A stretch of DNA of 64,000 nt from Pseudoneobacillus sp052180215 (GTDB lineage: Bacteria; Bacillota; Bacilli; Bacillales; Cytobacillaceae): assembly GCF_052180215.1 (NCBI RefSeq), contig NZ_CP197471.1, positions 2,452,001 through 2,516,000 on the forward strand. Reading direction: 5' to 3'. The position numbers and the translations under genes are program-made. The notes below the pieces were generated by a model. It saw nothing but the letters and a program-made list of their open reading frames with translations. It was not told where the DNA came from and made no database searches. Shown here in pieces: positions 50,859 through 58,954 of this stretch (position 1 is the stretch's first letter; each line of letters starts with the position of its first letter).

Positions 50859-51316
50859 AGGCTGTTTCTTATAGATTTAGGTTATGATAACAATCCCAAA
50901 AGCCGAATTTTTACAGCTTCTCTTTATATGAGATCAGCTCTTTTCTTTATTTTTAAGCTCTGTTATTATTTCATTGTTGATTTTCTTGTAGGTATGAGAA
51001 TTAATAGTCGGAGAAATTCCGACTAATGTATATAGAGGAAGCTAAAATAGCAGGTATAAGCGGAGAAATTCCGGTTAACGGCTCTAAATACGACAGAACT
51101 AAAGGGTTTGGATAAGATAACAGGAAAAACTCCCCTTATTTTAAAGGAAATATGGGTATTTTCCAAAATTAACGGAATTTTTCCGTTTATTTTTCAAACA
51201 CATTGAAATCAACATTAATTGATAACATAGCCTATTTTTAAGGGAATTTTATCACCCGATATTGTGAAATCTCTCTTTTTTAGTTACAAAAACAACAAAG
51301 TTTTAGAAAAGAGCCT
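50859..51316. repeat. MITE-like intergenic repeat with inserted palindrome array
   Basis: The 508-bp gap between the GH13 and esterase genes is filled by this element. Its ends are AGGCTGTTTC and AGAAAAGAGCCT, and its outer parts match the element at 52176-52332. In the middle, near-palindromes of the type CGGAGAAATTCCG recur every 52-58 bp (51005, 51056, about 51120, 51171). The right end overlaps the TAG stop codon of the esterase gene. No coding region is visible. Confidence 0.65.
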
Positions 51317-52079
51317 ATTTAAAAAGATAGTTAAAGACATTCGGAACTCTCTGGCTCCAAGCGGTTTCGTTATGAACAGCATCTTCAATAATTTCAAATC
51401 GACAATCGGCCACTTTCTTTTTCAATAGATCATATACGGCCTGACTAGACTCAACGTACTTCTGATTTGAAACATCACCGGATACTTCTTTTGTTCCCAC
51501 GTCTAGATAGAACTTTTCTACTGCTGATAAATCACTATCTTGAATAAATTGTTCTAATTCCTTTTGATTAAACCAATAGGCTGAAGAAAAAGAGGCTACT
51601 CTATTAAAAATATGCGGATATTTACAAGCTGCATAAGTGGAAATTAATCCTCCCATTGAACTTCCTGCCATTGCTGTTTCATTAGGAATCGTACGATATT
51701 TTCTATCAATAAATGGCTTAAATTCTTCTACAATAAAGTCTATATATTGCTTCCCTTCACCACCAAAAGGCATATCTTTGTTTAATAACTCTTTTCCAAC
51801 TGTCTCATTTACCCATGGACCATACTCATCTAATCTTGTATCACCAGGGGCACAATCAATCCCAACTACAATTAACTTCAGGTCACTTTGATTTAGAAAA
51901 TCCGCAATTCTCCAGCTCATACCATAGCTTGCGTCCTCATCCCTATAAAGGTTTTGACCATCATGCATGTATAAAACAGGATAATGTGTTTCTGACTCAT
52001 CATAGCCTTTAGGAAGATACACTCTGACTTTTCGTTCCCTTTGAAAAGGTGTAATGGTGATTTGAAATTCCTCTAACAT
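51315..52079 (-). CDS. Enterochelin-esterase-like alpha/beta hydrolase
   Basis: The 254-residue protein has the esterase D/IroE-like fold: PVLYMHDGQNLY, the nucleophile motif AGSSMGGL and a C-terminal catalytic His in DAVHNETAW. No signal peptide. AGGGGC precedes the ATG. A LacI-type operator 35 bp upstream and the GH13 gene downstream put it in a maltodextrin regulon. It may hydrolyse an ester of a sugar or polyol; the substrate is unknown. Its TAG stop codon lies inside the end of the repeat element. Confidence 0.82.
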   Translation of the reverse strand: MLEEFQITITPFQRERKVRVYLPKGYDESETHYPVLYMHDGQNLYRDEDASYGMSWRIADFLNQSDLKLIVVGIDCAPGDTRLDEYGPWVNETVGKELLNKDMPFGGEGKQYIDFIVEEFKPFIDRKYRTIPNETAMAGSSMGGLISTYAACKYPHIFNRVASFSSAYWFNQKELEQFIQDSDLSAVEKFYLDVGTKEVSGDVSNQKYVESSQAVYDLLKKKVADCRFEIIEDAVHNETAWSQRVPNVFNYLFK

Positions 52080-52113
52080 CTTTTTGCCCCTTTATTATGG
52101 ATTTTAAGAGTTC

Positions 52114-52129
52114 ACTTAAGCGTTTAAGT
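52114..52129 (-). promoter_or_regulatory. LacI-type operator before the esterase gene
   Basis: ACTTAAGCGTTTAAGT, a palindrome with one mismatched pair around a central CG, lies 35 bp upstream of the esterase start. It matches the sites at 50826 and 53300. Confidence 0.8.
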
Positions 52130-52175
52130 AAACTCTATCACACGCTTTAAATCATGTCTATATGTTCTTAAAACA

Positions 52176-52332
52176 AAGCTGTTTTCGTATAGATTGTGGT
52201 TTTCGTAAAAATCCCTAAAGCCGGATTTTTACAGGCTCTCTTCTCTTGATTTCCATATGAGTTTAACACCCTATATCGTGAAATGATCTATTTATTAGTC
52301 TCAAAAAGCAACAAAGTTTCAGAAAAAAGCCT
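52176..52332. repeat. MITE-like intergenic repeat, short copy
   Basis: A 157-bp element whose ends read AAGCTGTTTTCGTATAGA and CAGAAAAAAGCCT, similar to the ends of the element at 50859-51316. Shared inner words include GCCGGATTTTTACAG and CAACAAAGTTTCAGAAAA. It carries no coding sequence. Confidence 0.65.
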
Positions 52333-52374
52333 AAAACAAAAAAGCTTTTATGTATCACATGACATAAAAGCTTT
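52333..52374 (-). terminator. Intrinsic terminator of the lacI-type gene
   Basis: A perfect 13-bp stem (52341-52353 with 52362-52374) containing AAAGCTTTTATGT, followed by a minus-strand T-run. It overlaps the stop codon of the regulator gene. Confidence 0.9.
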
Positions 52375-53287
52375 AGTTCACACCAATTAAAATGTACTTT
52401 TCTAGCTTATCTAAATCGTTATTTTGAATTAACTTTTGCATCACTTCAAAGGCTGAAGTTGATTTAGGAGACTTAAATGCAATTTTTTGAATAGATGGTG
52501 TAAGAATATCAGGACATTCTGAATTGCATATAACAATGAGATCGTCTGGAGAGAAATATTTCGCAGCTATGCTCCCTAAAAATTCATTTACGACGATACC
52601 TTTTTTACCCTTATTCTTTTCCAAAAATAATGCTAATTCCCGTTCATTCTTTACCATATAAATGTCATCTTCATTAAGATTTGAATGCTTCTTTATTTTT
52701 TTAGCAAGCTGCTTATTATTAAATTGTTCCATGACCAGAAAGTAAGGATGTGGGTGAACCAGCACCTTCGCCTTTTCTAATGCACTTTCAAAATCAGGCA
52801 TCACTTTAAAAAACAAAGGATCATCAATCACACTATCAATCACAACAAGTGGAACAGCTATAAATTGTCTGGAAATATGATAAAAAGTATCTTCGTTCGC
52901 ATCAATTAAAAATACCCCATCCAATTTTCTTTCCAAGATGATTTGTGGATTTGGATTAGAGGCATCAAGACTCGAAAGCACAACATGATATCCGCTTCTT
53001 GTTAACAAACTTTCAAGTTCGGTAATAAATTGGGCGTATTGTAGATTCCTCCAAAAGCCTTGATGAACATCTTTATTAACTAGAATTCCTACCAGACCTG
53101 TTTTTTGTTTCACGAGTGATCTGGCGGCAAGGTTTGGAATATAGTTTAAATTTTTAGCTATTTCTAGTACTCGTTCCCTAGTTTCTGTAGGGATCGATTG
53201 GTTCTTAACATTGTTTAAAATATAACTTACAGTCGCAACTGACACATTTGCCATTTCAGCTATATTTTTCATCGTCACTTTTTTCAT
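52373..53287 (-). CDS. LacI family transcriptional regulator
   Basis: The 304-residue protein starts MKKVTMKNIAEMANVSVATV, a LacI helix-turn-helix with the hinge region near residue 50-60, followed by a periplasmic-binding-like sugar domain that is a little shorter than usual. It lies between operator palindromes at 52114 and 53300, and the same 16-bp palindrome stands before the GH13 gene. It probably represses both and its own gene, and releases them on a maltose-type inducer. GGAGAT precedes the ATG. Confidence 0.9.
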   Translation of the reverse strand: MKKVTMKNIAEMANVSVATVSYILNNVKNQSIPTETRERVLEIAKNLNYIPNLAARSLVKQKTGLVGILVNKDVHQGFWRNLQYAQFITELESLLTRSGYHVVLSSLDASNPNPQIILERKLDGVFLIDANEDTFYHISRQFIAVPLVVIDSVIDDPLFFKVMPDFESALEKAKVLVHPHPYFLVMEQFNNKQLAKKIKKHSNLNEDDIYMVKNERELALFLEKNKGKKGIVVNEFLGSIAAKYFSPDDLIVICNSECPDILTPSIQKIAFKSPKSTSAFEVMQKLIQNNDLDKLEKYILIGVN

Positions 53288-53299
53288 TTTATTATCTCC

Positions 53300-53315
53300 A
53301 CTTAAACGTTTAAAT
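53300..53315 (-). promoter_or_regulatory. LacI-type operator before the regulator gene (autoregulation)
   Basis: ACTTAAACGTTTAAAT is a near-perfect palindrome 13 bp upstream of the regulator start codon. A weaker half-site (TTTAAACGTTA) lies about 50 bp further upstream at 53357-53367. Confidence 0.75.
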
Positions 53316-53364
53316 GCAATTTATCATATTACTTTATAACTGTCTATATGGATCGGTTTAAACG

Positions 53365-54276
53365 TTAGAGTTCTAAAAACTTAAATATCCTATTACGTTC
53401 ATGATTGTATAGTTCGTAGCCAAGTTCAATTAATCTATCCATATAAGTAACATCATCAAATGGAACTTCTTCCCCAAGCTCTTTATTGATACGTAAGTAT
53501 TGGTCTTGTAGGAGAAGTTGACTGTGATAAGTAATAGACTCAGAAGATAAGTTTAACGCCAAATCAAGCAACTTTGGAGTCACTTTCATAGAAGGAAAAT
53601 GAAAAGGTAGCCAATGCCTTACCCCCCAGTATTTATCAGATTCTATCCTAAAATCTATCTTCTGCATTCCTGTACCAAGGGAAACTATTTTTAGTTCATT
53701 TAAATTCTTTTGAAAGAATTGAAGAGATTCAGTAATACAAACTAAAGAGGGATTATTGGCCCATAATCCACCATCTATCGATAAATACCGGTTCTCTACA
53801 TTATTAGGAGGAAAATATACAGGGGCTGAACACGAGGAAAGAACAGCATCCCATAATTTAATCGAAAGGTTCTCACTGTCTGGGTGACCGTAGTTAGATC
53901 GATGAACAAATGGCTTCCCATGTGTAACATCAACTGCAGGTATGATTAATGGTTTATCAATTTCAGCAAGCGAAAGCTCTCCAAAGGCTTTTTTTAATAG
54001 GCACCTTAAATAACGGTCACTATAGACACTTTTAAAAAGACCCACCTTGGCCTGGCGAATAAATATTTTCTCCCCAAACTTTAGGTAATTTTCAAGTAAT
54101 TCTTTCATATTTATATTGATTGAAACTCCAGCAGCAATGATTGCACCAGTACTAGTTCCCGCAATTACTTCAAACATGTCACCAATAGGTCTTTTCAGTT
54201 CCTGCTCCATGGCATGTAAAATAGCAATGGGAAGAACACCTCGAATTCCTCCACCATCGATGCATAAAATTTTCAT
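53365..54276 (-). CDS. Patatin-like phospholipase
   Basis: The 303-residue protein has the patatin triad elements: an oxyanion hole in DGGGIRG (residues 7-13), nucleophile Ser in AGTSTGA and Asp in SIDGGLWANNP. Patatin family enzymes hydrolyse acyl chains of lipids. No signal peptide, so it acts in the cytoplasm. AGGTGAT precedes the ATG. It follows the PBP4-type gene by 47 bp, so the two may be cotranscribed. Substrate unknown. Confidence 0.9.
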   Translation of the reverse strand: MKILCIDGGGIRGVLPIAILHAMEQELKRPIGDMFEVIAGTSTGAIIAAGVSININMKELLENYLKFGEKIFIRQAKVGLFKSVYSDRYLRCLLKKAFGELSLAEIDKPLIIPAVDVTHGKPFVHRSNYGHPDSENLSIKLWDAVLSSCSAPVYFPPNNVENRYLSIDGGLWANNPSLVCITESLQFFQKNLNELKIVSLGTGMQKIDFRIESDKYWGVRHWLPFHFPSMKVTPKLLDLALNLSSESITYHSQLLLQDQYLRINKELGEEVPFDDVTYMDRLIELGYELYNHERNRIFKFLEL

Positions 54277-54323
54277 AAGATCACCTATTTTAAAACATTT
54301 TTCCAGAGCTAAAAGCGTTATTA

Positions 54324-55781
54324 TTATTCCAATAAAATTGACATTATCCTATCCTCTATCATTTTTCCTTTTGATTCATCGATTAAATTATTTAATAGGA
54401 TAGCAAAAACTAATTTCTCTCCATTGTTTGTTTCGATGTAGCCGGCTAACGAACTAACCGTCGTTAATGTTCCGGTTTTAGCTTTTATTCTTCCGCGAAA
54501 TGGTTTGGATTTAAGACGGTTACGTAAAGTTCCACCTACTAGCTTATCAGTTTCACCATTAGAGGGTAAGGCGGTTAGAAAAACAGGAAACCAGTTTCTA
54601 TTTTGTACAGTAAATAATATACTTGATAATTCATTTGCTGGGATCATATTAATATGAGAAACACCTGAACCGTCTCTTAAAACTAGAGTATGTGTATTGA
54701 CCCCTAGCTTCTTAATCTGATTTTCGACCACCTTTAAACCTTTGTCCCAACTGCCTTCACCGTATACAAATTTTCCCATTTCTTTTACTAATATTTCTGC
54801 ATGTCCATTATTACTCAATTTCATAAAGGGGATCAGTATTCCTGATAAAGGAATGGATTGGTGAGTAATGAGAAGCTTGGCATTTTTAGGAACAAGATCT
54901 TCCTTTAACTTTCCTTCTACCTTTATTCCTTTATTTTTCATAGATTGTTTGAATAATTCAAGAGCATAAAGGGTTGGGTTCCATACCGCTATCCATTCTT
55001 TCATCTTTTTTGTCCCCATAGCGATCGAACCATTAAGAACAATATTATTATTTCCATGTTCCCGTTTAATAACAATACTATTACCATTATCTTTTTGGAC
55101 TGTTTTTATATGATTCGTAATAGTAACAGTATCTGTTTTAGGTATAATGGTTACATTTGCCCTTTTACCAGCTTTTTTAGCAGGTTTTATTTCTAGTAAC
55201 ACCGTACCATTATCTAAATCCTTACTTGGTGAAACCGTCAAAGCTGAGACTTGTGCTCCATAGTAAGTATGCTCATCACTCCAAGGCAAATCAATCGAAT
55301 ACGGGATATCATCGTACCAAGAAGCATCGGCAAGTAAATCTCCCTTAATCACTTTAACTCCTTTTTGCTTCAACCGCTCAGCCATCTTTTCAAAATCTGA
55401 TATTAAAAGAGTCGGGTCTCCCTTTCCTTTTAAATATAAATTTCCCTTTAGCTTTTTCCCCTTTATTTCTCCATCCGTAAGTATATCTGTAGAAAATTGA
55501 TAATTTGGTCCAAGAGTTTCAAGAGCGGCTGCAGCAGTAAAAATTTTCAAAGTAGATGCAGGCTTTAATCTAACATCACCTAAATGTTCGTATATTATTT
55601 TTCCAGTTTTTGCGGAACGGATGCTTATTCCTATTATTGCTCCGTTTAAATTTGGGTCGTTATTTATCAATTGATTTAGTTCTTGTTCGAAATCTCCTTC
55701 TGCTTTTACTACAATTGGTTCAAAGGATTGACCAAAAATTATCATGGAAAGTAAAAAAATCACGGTTAAATTTCTCAACAC
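54324..55781 (-). CDS. D-alanyl-D-alanine carboxypeptidase/endopeptidase, PBP4 (S13) type
   Basis: The 485-residue exported protein starts at GTG 55781, 7 bases after GAGAGG. A signal peptide (NLTVIFLLSMIIFGQSF) is followed by the S13 motifs: STLK with Ser76 as nucleophile, SNNGHAEIL and KTGTLTTVSSLAG. It corresponds to Bacillus DacC (PBP4a). It trims D-Ala from peptidoglycan stem peptides and may cut cross-links at the cell surface. Confidence 0.92.
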   Translation of the reverse strand: MLRNLTVIFLLSMIIFGQSFEPIVVKAEGDFEQELNQLINNDPNLNGAIIGISIRSAKTGKIIYEHLGDVRLKPASTLKIFTAAAALETLGPNYQFSTDILTDGEIKGKKLKGNLYLKGKGDPTLLISDFEKMAERLKQKGVKVIKGDLLADASWYDDIPYSIDLPWSDEHTYYGAQVSALTVSPSKDLDNGTVLLEIKPAKKAGKRANVTIIPKTDTVTITNHIKTVQKDNGNSIVIKREHGNNNIVLNGSIAMGTKKMKEWIAVWNPTLYALELFKQSMKNKGIKVEGKLKEDLVPKNAKLLITHQSIPLSGILIPFMKLSNNGHAEILVKEMGKFVYGEGSWDKGLKVVENQIKKLGVNTHTLVLRDGSGVSHINMIPANELSSILFTVQNRNWFPVFLTALPSNGETDKLVGGTLRNRLKSKPFRGRIKAKTGTLTTVSSLAGYIETNNGEKLVFAILLNNLIDESKGKMIEDRIMSILLE

Positions 55782-55859
55782 ATCATTGCCTCTCTTTTTG
55801 AATAAATAACATACGCCTATTTTTTATCGTTACGCATTAAAAGAATAATATGTAAATTT

Positions 55860-55890
55860 TTTCATAAAAAAAACCTAACCAAATTAGGTT
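55860..55890 (-). terminator. Intrinsic terminator of the FAD oxidase/MFS unit
   Basis: AACCTAA (55872-55878) pairs with TTAGGTT (55884-55890), followed on the minus strand by TTTTTTTATG. Confidence 0.8.
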
Positions 55891-55899
55891 AAGTCTTAA

Positions 55900-56457
55900 T
55901 TAATCAGTATTTTTCTTTTTAATTGGCTTACTTATAATGATCCCTGCGTAAAAGAACATGAATGAAGCTATATAAAATAGCGAACCAATTGTTAAAAAGT
56001 CAATTAAATAACCTGTTAAAATGATTGCAACTGCCGACCAAATCGCTGTCCAAAAATGATAATGTCCAATTGATTTTCCAACCGAATGATCTGGTCCTGT
56101 TTGAACATGTCTGGAAAGAGCCGTCTTTTCAGCCGTCTTTTGTACAGCTCCAAGAACCCCCATTATTATTTGAATGATATAAATCATCCAAATCTCAGTT
56201 GTAACTGGAATTAGTAACATAATGATTGCCATTCCCCATGTATATATAAGGAGTAAATCTCTTTCACCAAATCGATCGGTCAATTTGCCGATTAATGGAT
56301 AAGAGAATGCCGAAATTAAAGTAAATAATCCATAAGCCCAACCAAATTGCGAAAAGCTTTCACCAACATTTCGTATAAATAATAAATAAAAAGGAAATAC
56401 CACACTACTGGCTGACACAATCAAACTTTGAGACTTTAGGAAACGTTGATAGTTCAT
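55900..56457 (-). CDS. Half-size MFS transporter-like protein
   Basis: The 185-residue protein has about six transmembrane helices and the MFS loop 2-3 motif GKLTDRFGERDLL. It corresponds to a single MFS half and ends naturally before a terminator, so it is either a six-helix protein that dimerises or a remnant. ATG 56457 overlaps the stop of the FAD oxidase gene (TGATG), which means tight translational coupling. The substrate is unknown. Confidence 0.75.
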   Translation of the reverse strand: MNYQRFLKSQSLIVSASSVVFPFYLLFIRNVGESFSQFGWAYGLFTLISAFSYPLIGKLTDRFGERDLLLIYTWGMAIIMLLIPVTTEIWMIYIIQIIMGVLGAVQKTAEKTALSRHVQTGPDHSVGKSIGHYHFWTAIWSAVAIILTGYLIDFLTIGSLFYIASFMFFYAGIIISKPIKKKNTD

Positions 56458-57884
56458 CACTTGTACTCCTTATAAAACAGATTTACAAACACCTCATTCG
56501 GATCCATTTCCATTTTCTTTTGAAAAAATTTATCTAGATTAGGGTAAGATTTTCTTATTTGTTCAGTAGAGGCATAAGGATAATATGGTAAATAGTAGGT
56601 TCCTCCATGTGAAAGTGTTGCATCAATTAAATGACGAACGGTACTCTGAGTGTCTACTATATCCTGCTTGCGAGTTCCTTGATTAATCAGCATCACTAGC
56701 CCAAACATATCTTCTTTTGCATAAGATAGTACTGCCTGCTCGTCTTTTTCAACATATCGAATGGTTATATTTAATAGGTTTACATTCTTATTTTTTAATA
56801 TCTTTTTTAAATCATTAATCAATGCTGGATATTCCTTTACTGGAATAAACAATTCTGAAAGGATTTCTGTTCTTCCAGGCTGTTCATATTCCATAAACTG
56901 ACTTTCAGAGCGCATGACATTATTCCTCGTAATAAAGGAATCACTCTTGTTTAATAGATACTTTTTTTGAGCTTCCCAAAGTACATTTTTTCCAACATCA
57001 CTATAACGTGAAAACCCAAGTAAAGCTTTAGGTAAAGCAACTACTTCTCTTTCATTTAATTGATTAAAATCTTTTATTTTTGATTGATTAGTTGCCAAGT
57101 TGTAATTGATCACATACATATCCTCTAAAAATGTTTCCGGTGCTACTGAAATTCTAGCCATATGCATTTTCGTTTTAGTATTTCCTTTAACTTGTTCTAT
57201 AAAATAGGAAGGATACTCCTGCACCGTCATGGATTGTGATTCAATTTGGTAAAGTTCATCTTTCGTCAGGTTTAAAGTGACATCCAAAATAATTCCAAAT
57301 AAACCATAACCACCTATCACATAAGGAAACCAAGCTTTGTTTTTCGTTCTGGATACCTCAATAATTTCACCTTGAGGAGTTAATAGTCTAAAAGATTGAA
57401 CAGTATCATATAAAGAACCGAATCGAATATCTCGACCATGGATGTTAGCACTTAATGAACCTCCTACTGTAAAAATGGATTGTGATTGGGTTACACGTAA
57501 TGCTAATCCATCAGGATTAATCCTTTTCTGAATTTGGTCCCACGTAATTCCGCTTTGAACCGTAATCTGCTGCATTTCTGGTTGATAGTTAAGGATTTTA
57601 TTATAGCTTTTCATGTCGATTAAGGTTGCACCAGGAAACAAGGTATGGCCACCTTGGGTATGTTGCATCCCAGCTATGCTAATTTTTCCTTTTTGAATAT
57701 TTTCCGTTTTCACCCATTTTGCAAGTACTTCCTCGTTAGTAGCAGAACGAATTTCTTTTATTGCTGTTGGAAGTAACTTACCTGCATCTTCAGCATAAGT
57801 GGGTTTTTTATAATAGAAAATCATCGAAACTACTAAACAAAGAGAATAAACTATTACGACTAGTAATCTTAATTTTTTCATCAT
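56457..57884 (-). CDS. Membrane-anchored FAD-linked oxidase (VAO type)
   Basis: The 475-residue protein has an N-terminal transmembrane anchor (LLVVIVYSLCLVVSMIFYY) and a VAO/PCMH FAD-binding domain with GSLSANIHGRDIRFGSL and the flavin-contact segment IGGYGLFGIILDVTLN. The anchor orientation suggests that most of it lies outside the membrane face. The enzymes oxidise sugars, alcohols or similar compounds. It is translationally coupled to a half-size MFS gene. GAGAGGG precedes the ATG. The substrate is unknown. Confidence 0.85.
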   Translation of the reverse strand: MMKKLRLLVVIVYSLCLVVSMIFYYKKPTYAEDAGKLLPTAIKEIRSATNEEVLAKWVKTENIQKGKISIAGMQHTQGGHTLFPGATLIDMKSYNKILNYQPEMQQITVQSGITWDQIQKRINPDGLALRVTQSQSIFTVGGSLSANIHGRDIRFGSLYDTVQSFRLLTPQGEIIEVSRTKNKAWFPYVIGGYGLFGIILDVTLNLTKDELYQIESQSMTVQEYPSYFIEQVKGNTKTKMHMARISVAPETFLEDMYVINYNLATNQSKIKDFNQLNEREVVALPKALLGFSRYSDVGKNVLWEAQKKYLLNKSDSFITRNNVMRSESQFMEYEQPGRTEILSELFIPVKEYPALINDLKKILKNKNVNLLNITIRYVEKDEQAVLSYAKEDMFGLVMLINQGTRKQDIVDTQSTVRHLIDATLSHGGTYYLPYYPYASTEQIRKSYPNLDKFFQKKMEMDPNEVFVNLFYKEYK

Positions 57885-57956
57885 AATTAGCCCTCTCTTC
57901 CAACAAACGATTTAGTGTAATTTTACATTTTATGATTTATTTTCACAATGAGTAAA

Positions 57957-57986
57957 AGAAAGACCGCCAATCTTGACGGTCTTTCT
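57957..57986 (-). terminator. Intrinsic terminator of the small membrane protein gene
   Basis: AGAAAGACCG (57957-57966) pairs with CGGTCTTTCT (57977-57986). It lies 13 bases after the stop at 57999 and is not followed by a long T-run on the minus strand. Confidence 0.6.
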
Positions 57987-57998
57987 ACCTTGTATTTT

Positions 57999-58187
57999 TC
58001 ACCTATTCTCTTTATTCCTTCTCCACATGTAAAGAAGAAGCGTTAAAAAGAAATAGATTCCTAATACGACTCCTAAAGTCATAATTCTTTCTTGTAGAGT
58101 ACCATCTGCTAAAAGGACTGGACCTAAACCAAAAATGGTTACAGAAATATATAAGAGAACAAAAACAAAATAGATTACCCATTTCAT
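57999..58187 (-). CDS. Small two-helix membrane protein, 62 residues
   Basis: From ATG 58187 (GAAAGG site 9 bases upstream) the protein has two hydrophobic helices (WVIYFVFVLLYISVTIFGL and LGVVLGIYFFLTLLLYMW) and a basic C-terminus RRNKENR. No family is recognised. It lies between the FAD oxidase and an unknown protein on the same strand. Function unknown. Confidence 0.65.
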   Translation of the reverse strand: MKWVIYFVFVLLYISVTIFGLGPVLLADGTLQERIMTLGVVLGIYFFLTLLLYMWRRNKENR

Positions 58188-58277
58188 TTTTATCAACCTT
58201 TCAAAAAACTTTATATATTTACAGACGAGAAAATTGAAGATTTAGTCACAGGGATTTCACCCATTTTCATTTTAAAA

Positions 58278-58308
58278 GTAAAAAACCCAGAGATATATCT
58301 CTGGGGTA
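58278..58308 (-). terminator. Intrinsic terminator of the 202-residue protein gene
   Basis: A perfect 20-bp palindrome (CCCAGAGATATATCTCTGGG, 58286-58305) followed on the minus strand by TTTTTTAC. Confidence 0.85.
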
Positions 58309-58326
58309 ACATTTTAATATTAAACG

Positions 58327-58935
58327 TTACTTATTCTCCAATGTTTCAACTAATTTAAACAAAAATACATAAATAGTTTGAAAAGCTTCCCCCATGTTCA
58401 TTTCTTCATGAAATCCTTTTACAGAATTTAAATCAAAATTAAGATTCCACATTCCATCCTCAAACATTAAATCAAACTTCGCCTGGTCACCATCTAATTC
58501 ATTTTCTAGAATCTGTTTAATGTTTGATTCTAATTTCTTGGGTTGTTTTAATCCAAGCATGACATCATAGGTTCCAAAAACATCATCTACTTCAAAGGAA
58601 ACAGACTCTACCCTAATGAGTTCAAACCAATTGGATTCAATATAAATAAACTCATTCATATTTTCTTTTAAAAAACGGATTGGTTGACTTAAAAAAGGTT
58701 GACCTTCTTCAGAAATCAGTTCCTCTGTTTCTTTGTTACTACGTTCTATATAGGCGTCTGCAAATCTCAATGCAGAGTCCTTTTCAACAATTGTAATTGG
58801 CTCCCCCGATAGTTCAGATAATAAGTCATTTCTTTCCACATAATCTTTTTCTTCTTTAAATAATTCTATGATAGAAGGATTATCTTTTTGCTGAATTAAA
58901 TTAGATAAATATTGGGACATTTGTTTTTTCATCAT
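58327..58935 (-). CDS. Unknown cytoplasmic protein, 202 residues
   Basis: The 202-residue acidic protein has no signal peptide or membrane helix. It is rich in Glu and Asp and ends FLFKLVETLENK. GGAGG precedes the ATG. The sequence VDDVFGTYDVMLGLKQPKK does not match a family I recognise. It follows the aldehyde dehydrogenase gene by 19 bp and may be cotranscribed. Function unknown. Confidence 0.75.
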   Translation of the reverse strand: MMKKQMSQYLSNLIQQKDNPSIIELFKEEKDYVERNDLLSELSGEPITIVEKDSALRFADAYIERSNKETEELISEEGQPFLSQPIRFLKENMNEFIYIESNWFELIRVESVSFEVDDVFGTYDVMLGLKQPKKLESNIKQILENELDGDQAKFDLMFEDGMWNLNFDLNSVKGFHEEMNMGEAFQTIYVFLFKLVETLENK

Positions 58936-58954
58936 TGAAGTTCCTCCGAAGTAT

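Noticed and set aside
50806..51314. A CRISPR-like array in the repeat-rich gap
   Set aside because: The palindromes are degenerate, few and unevenly spaced, and there are no identical repeats with unique spacers and no cas genes.
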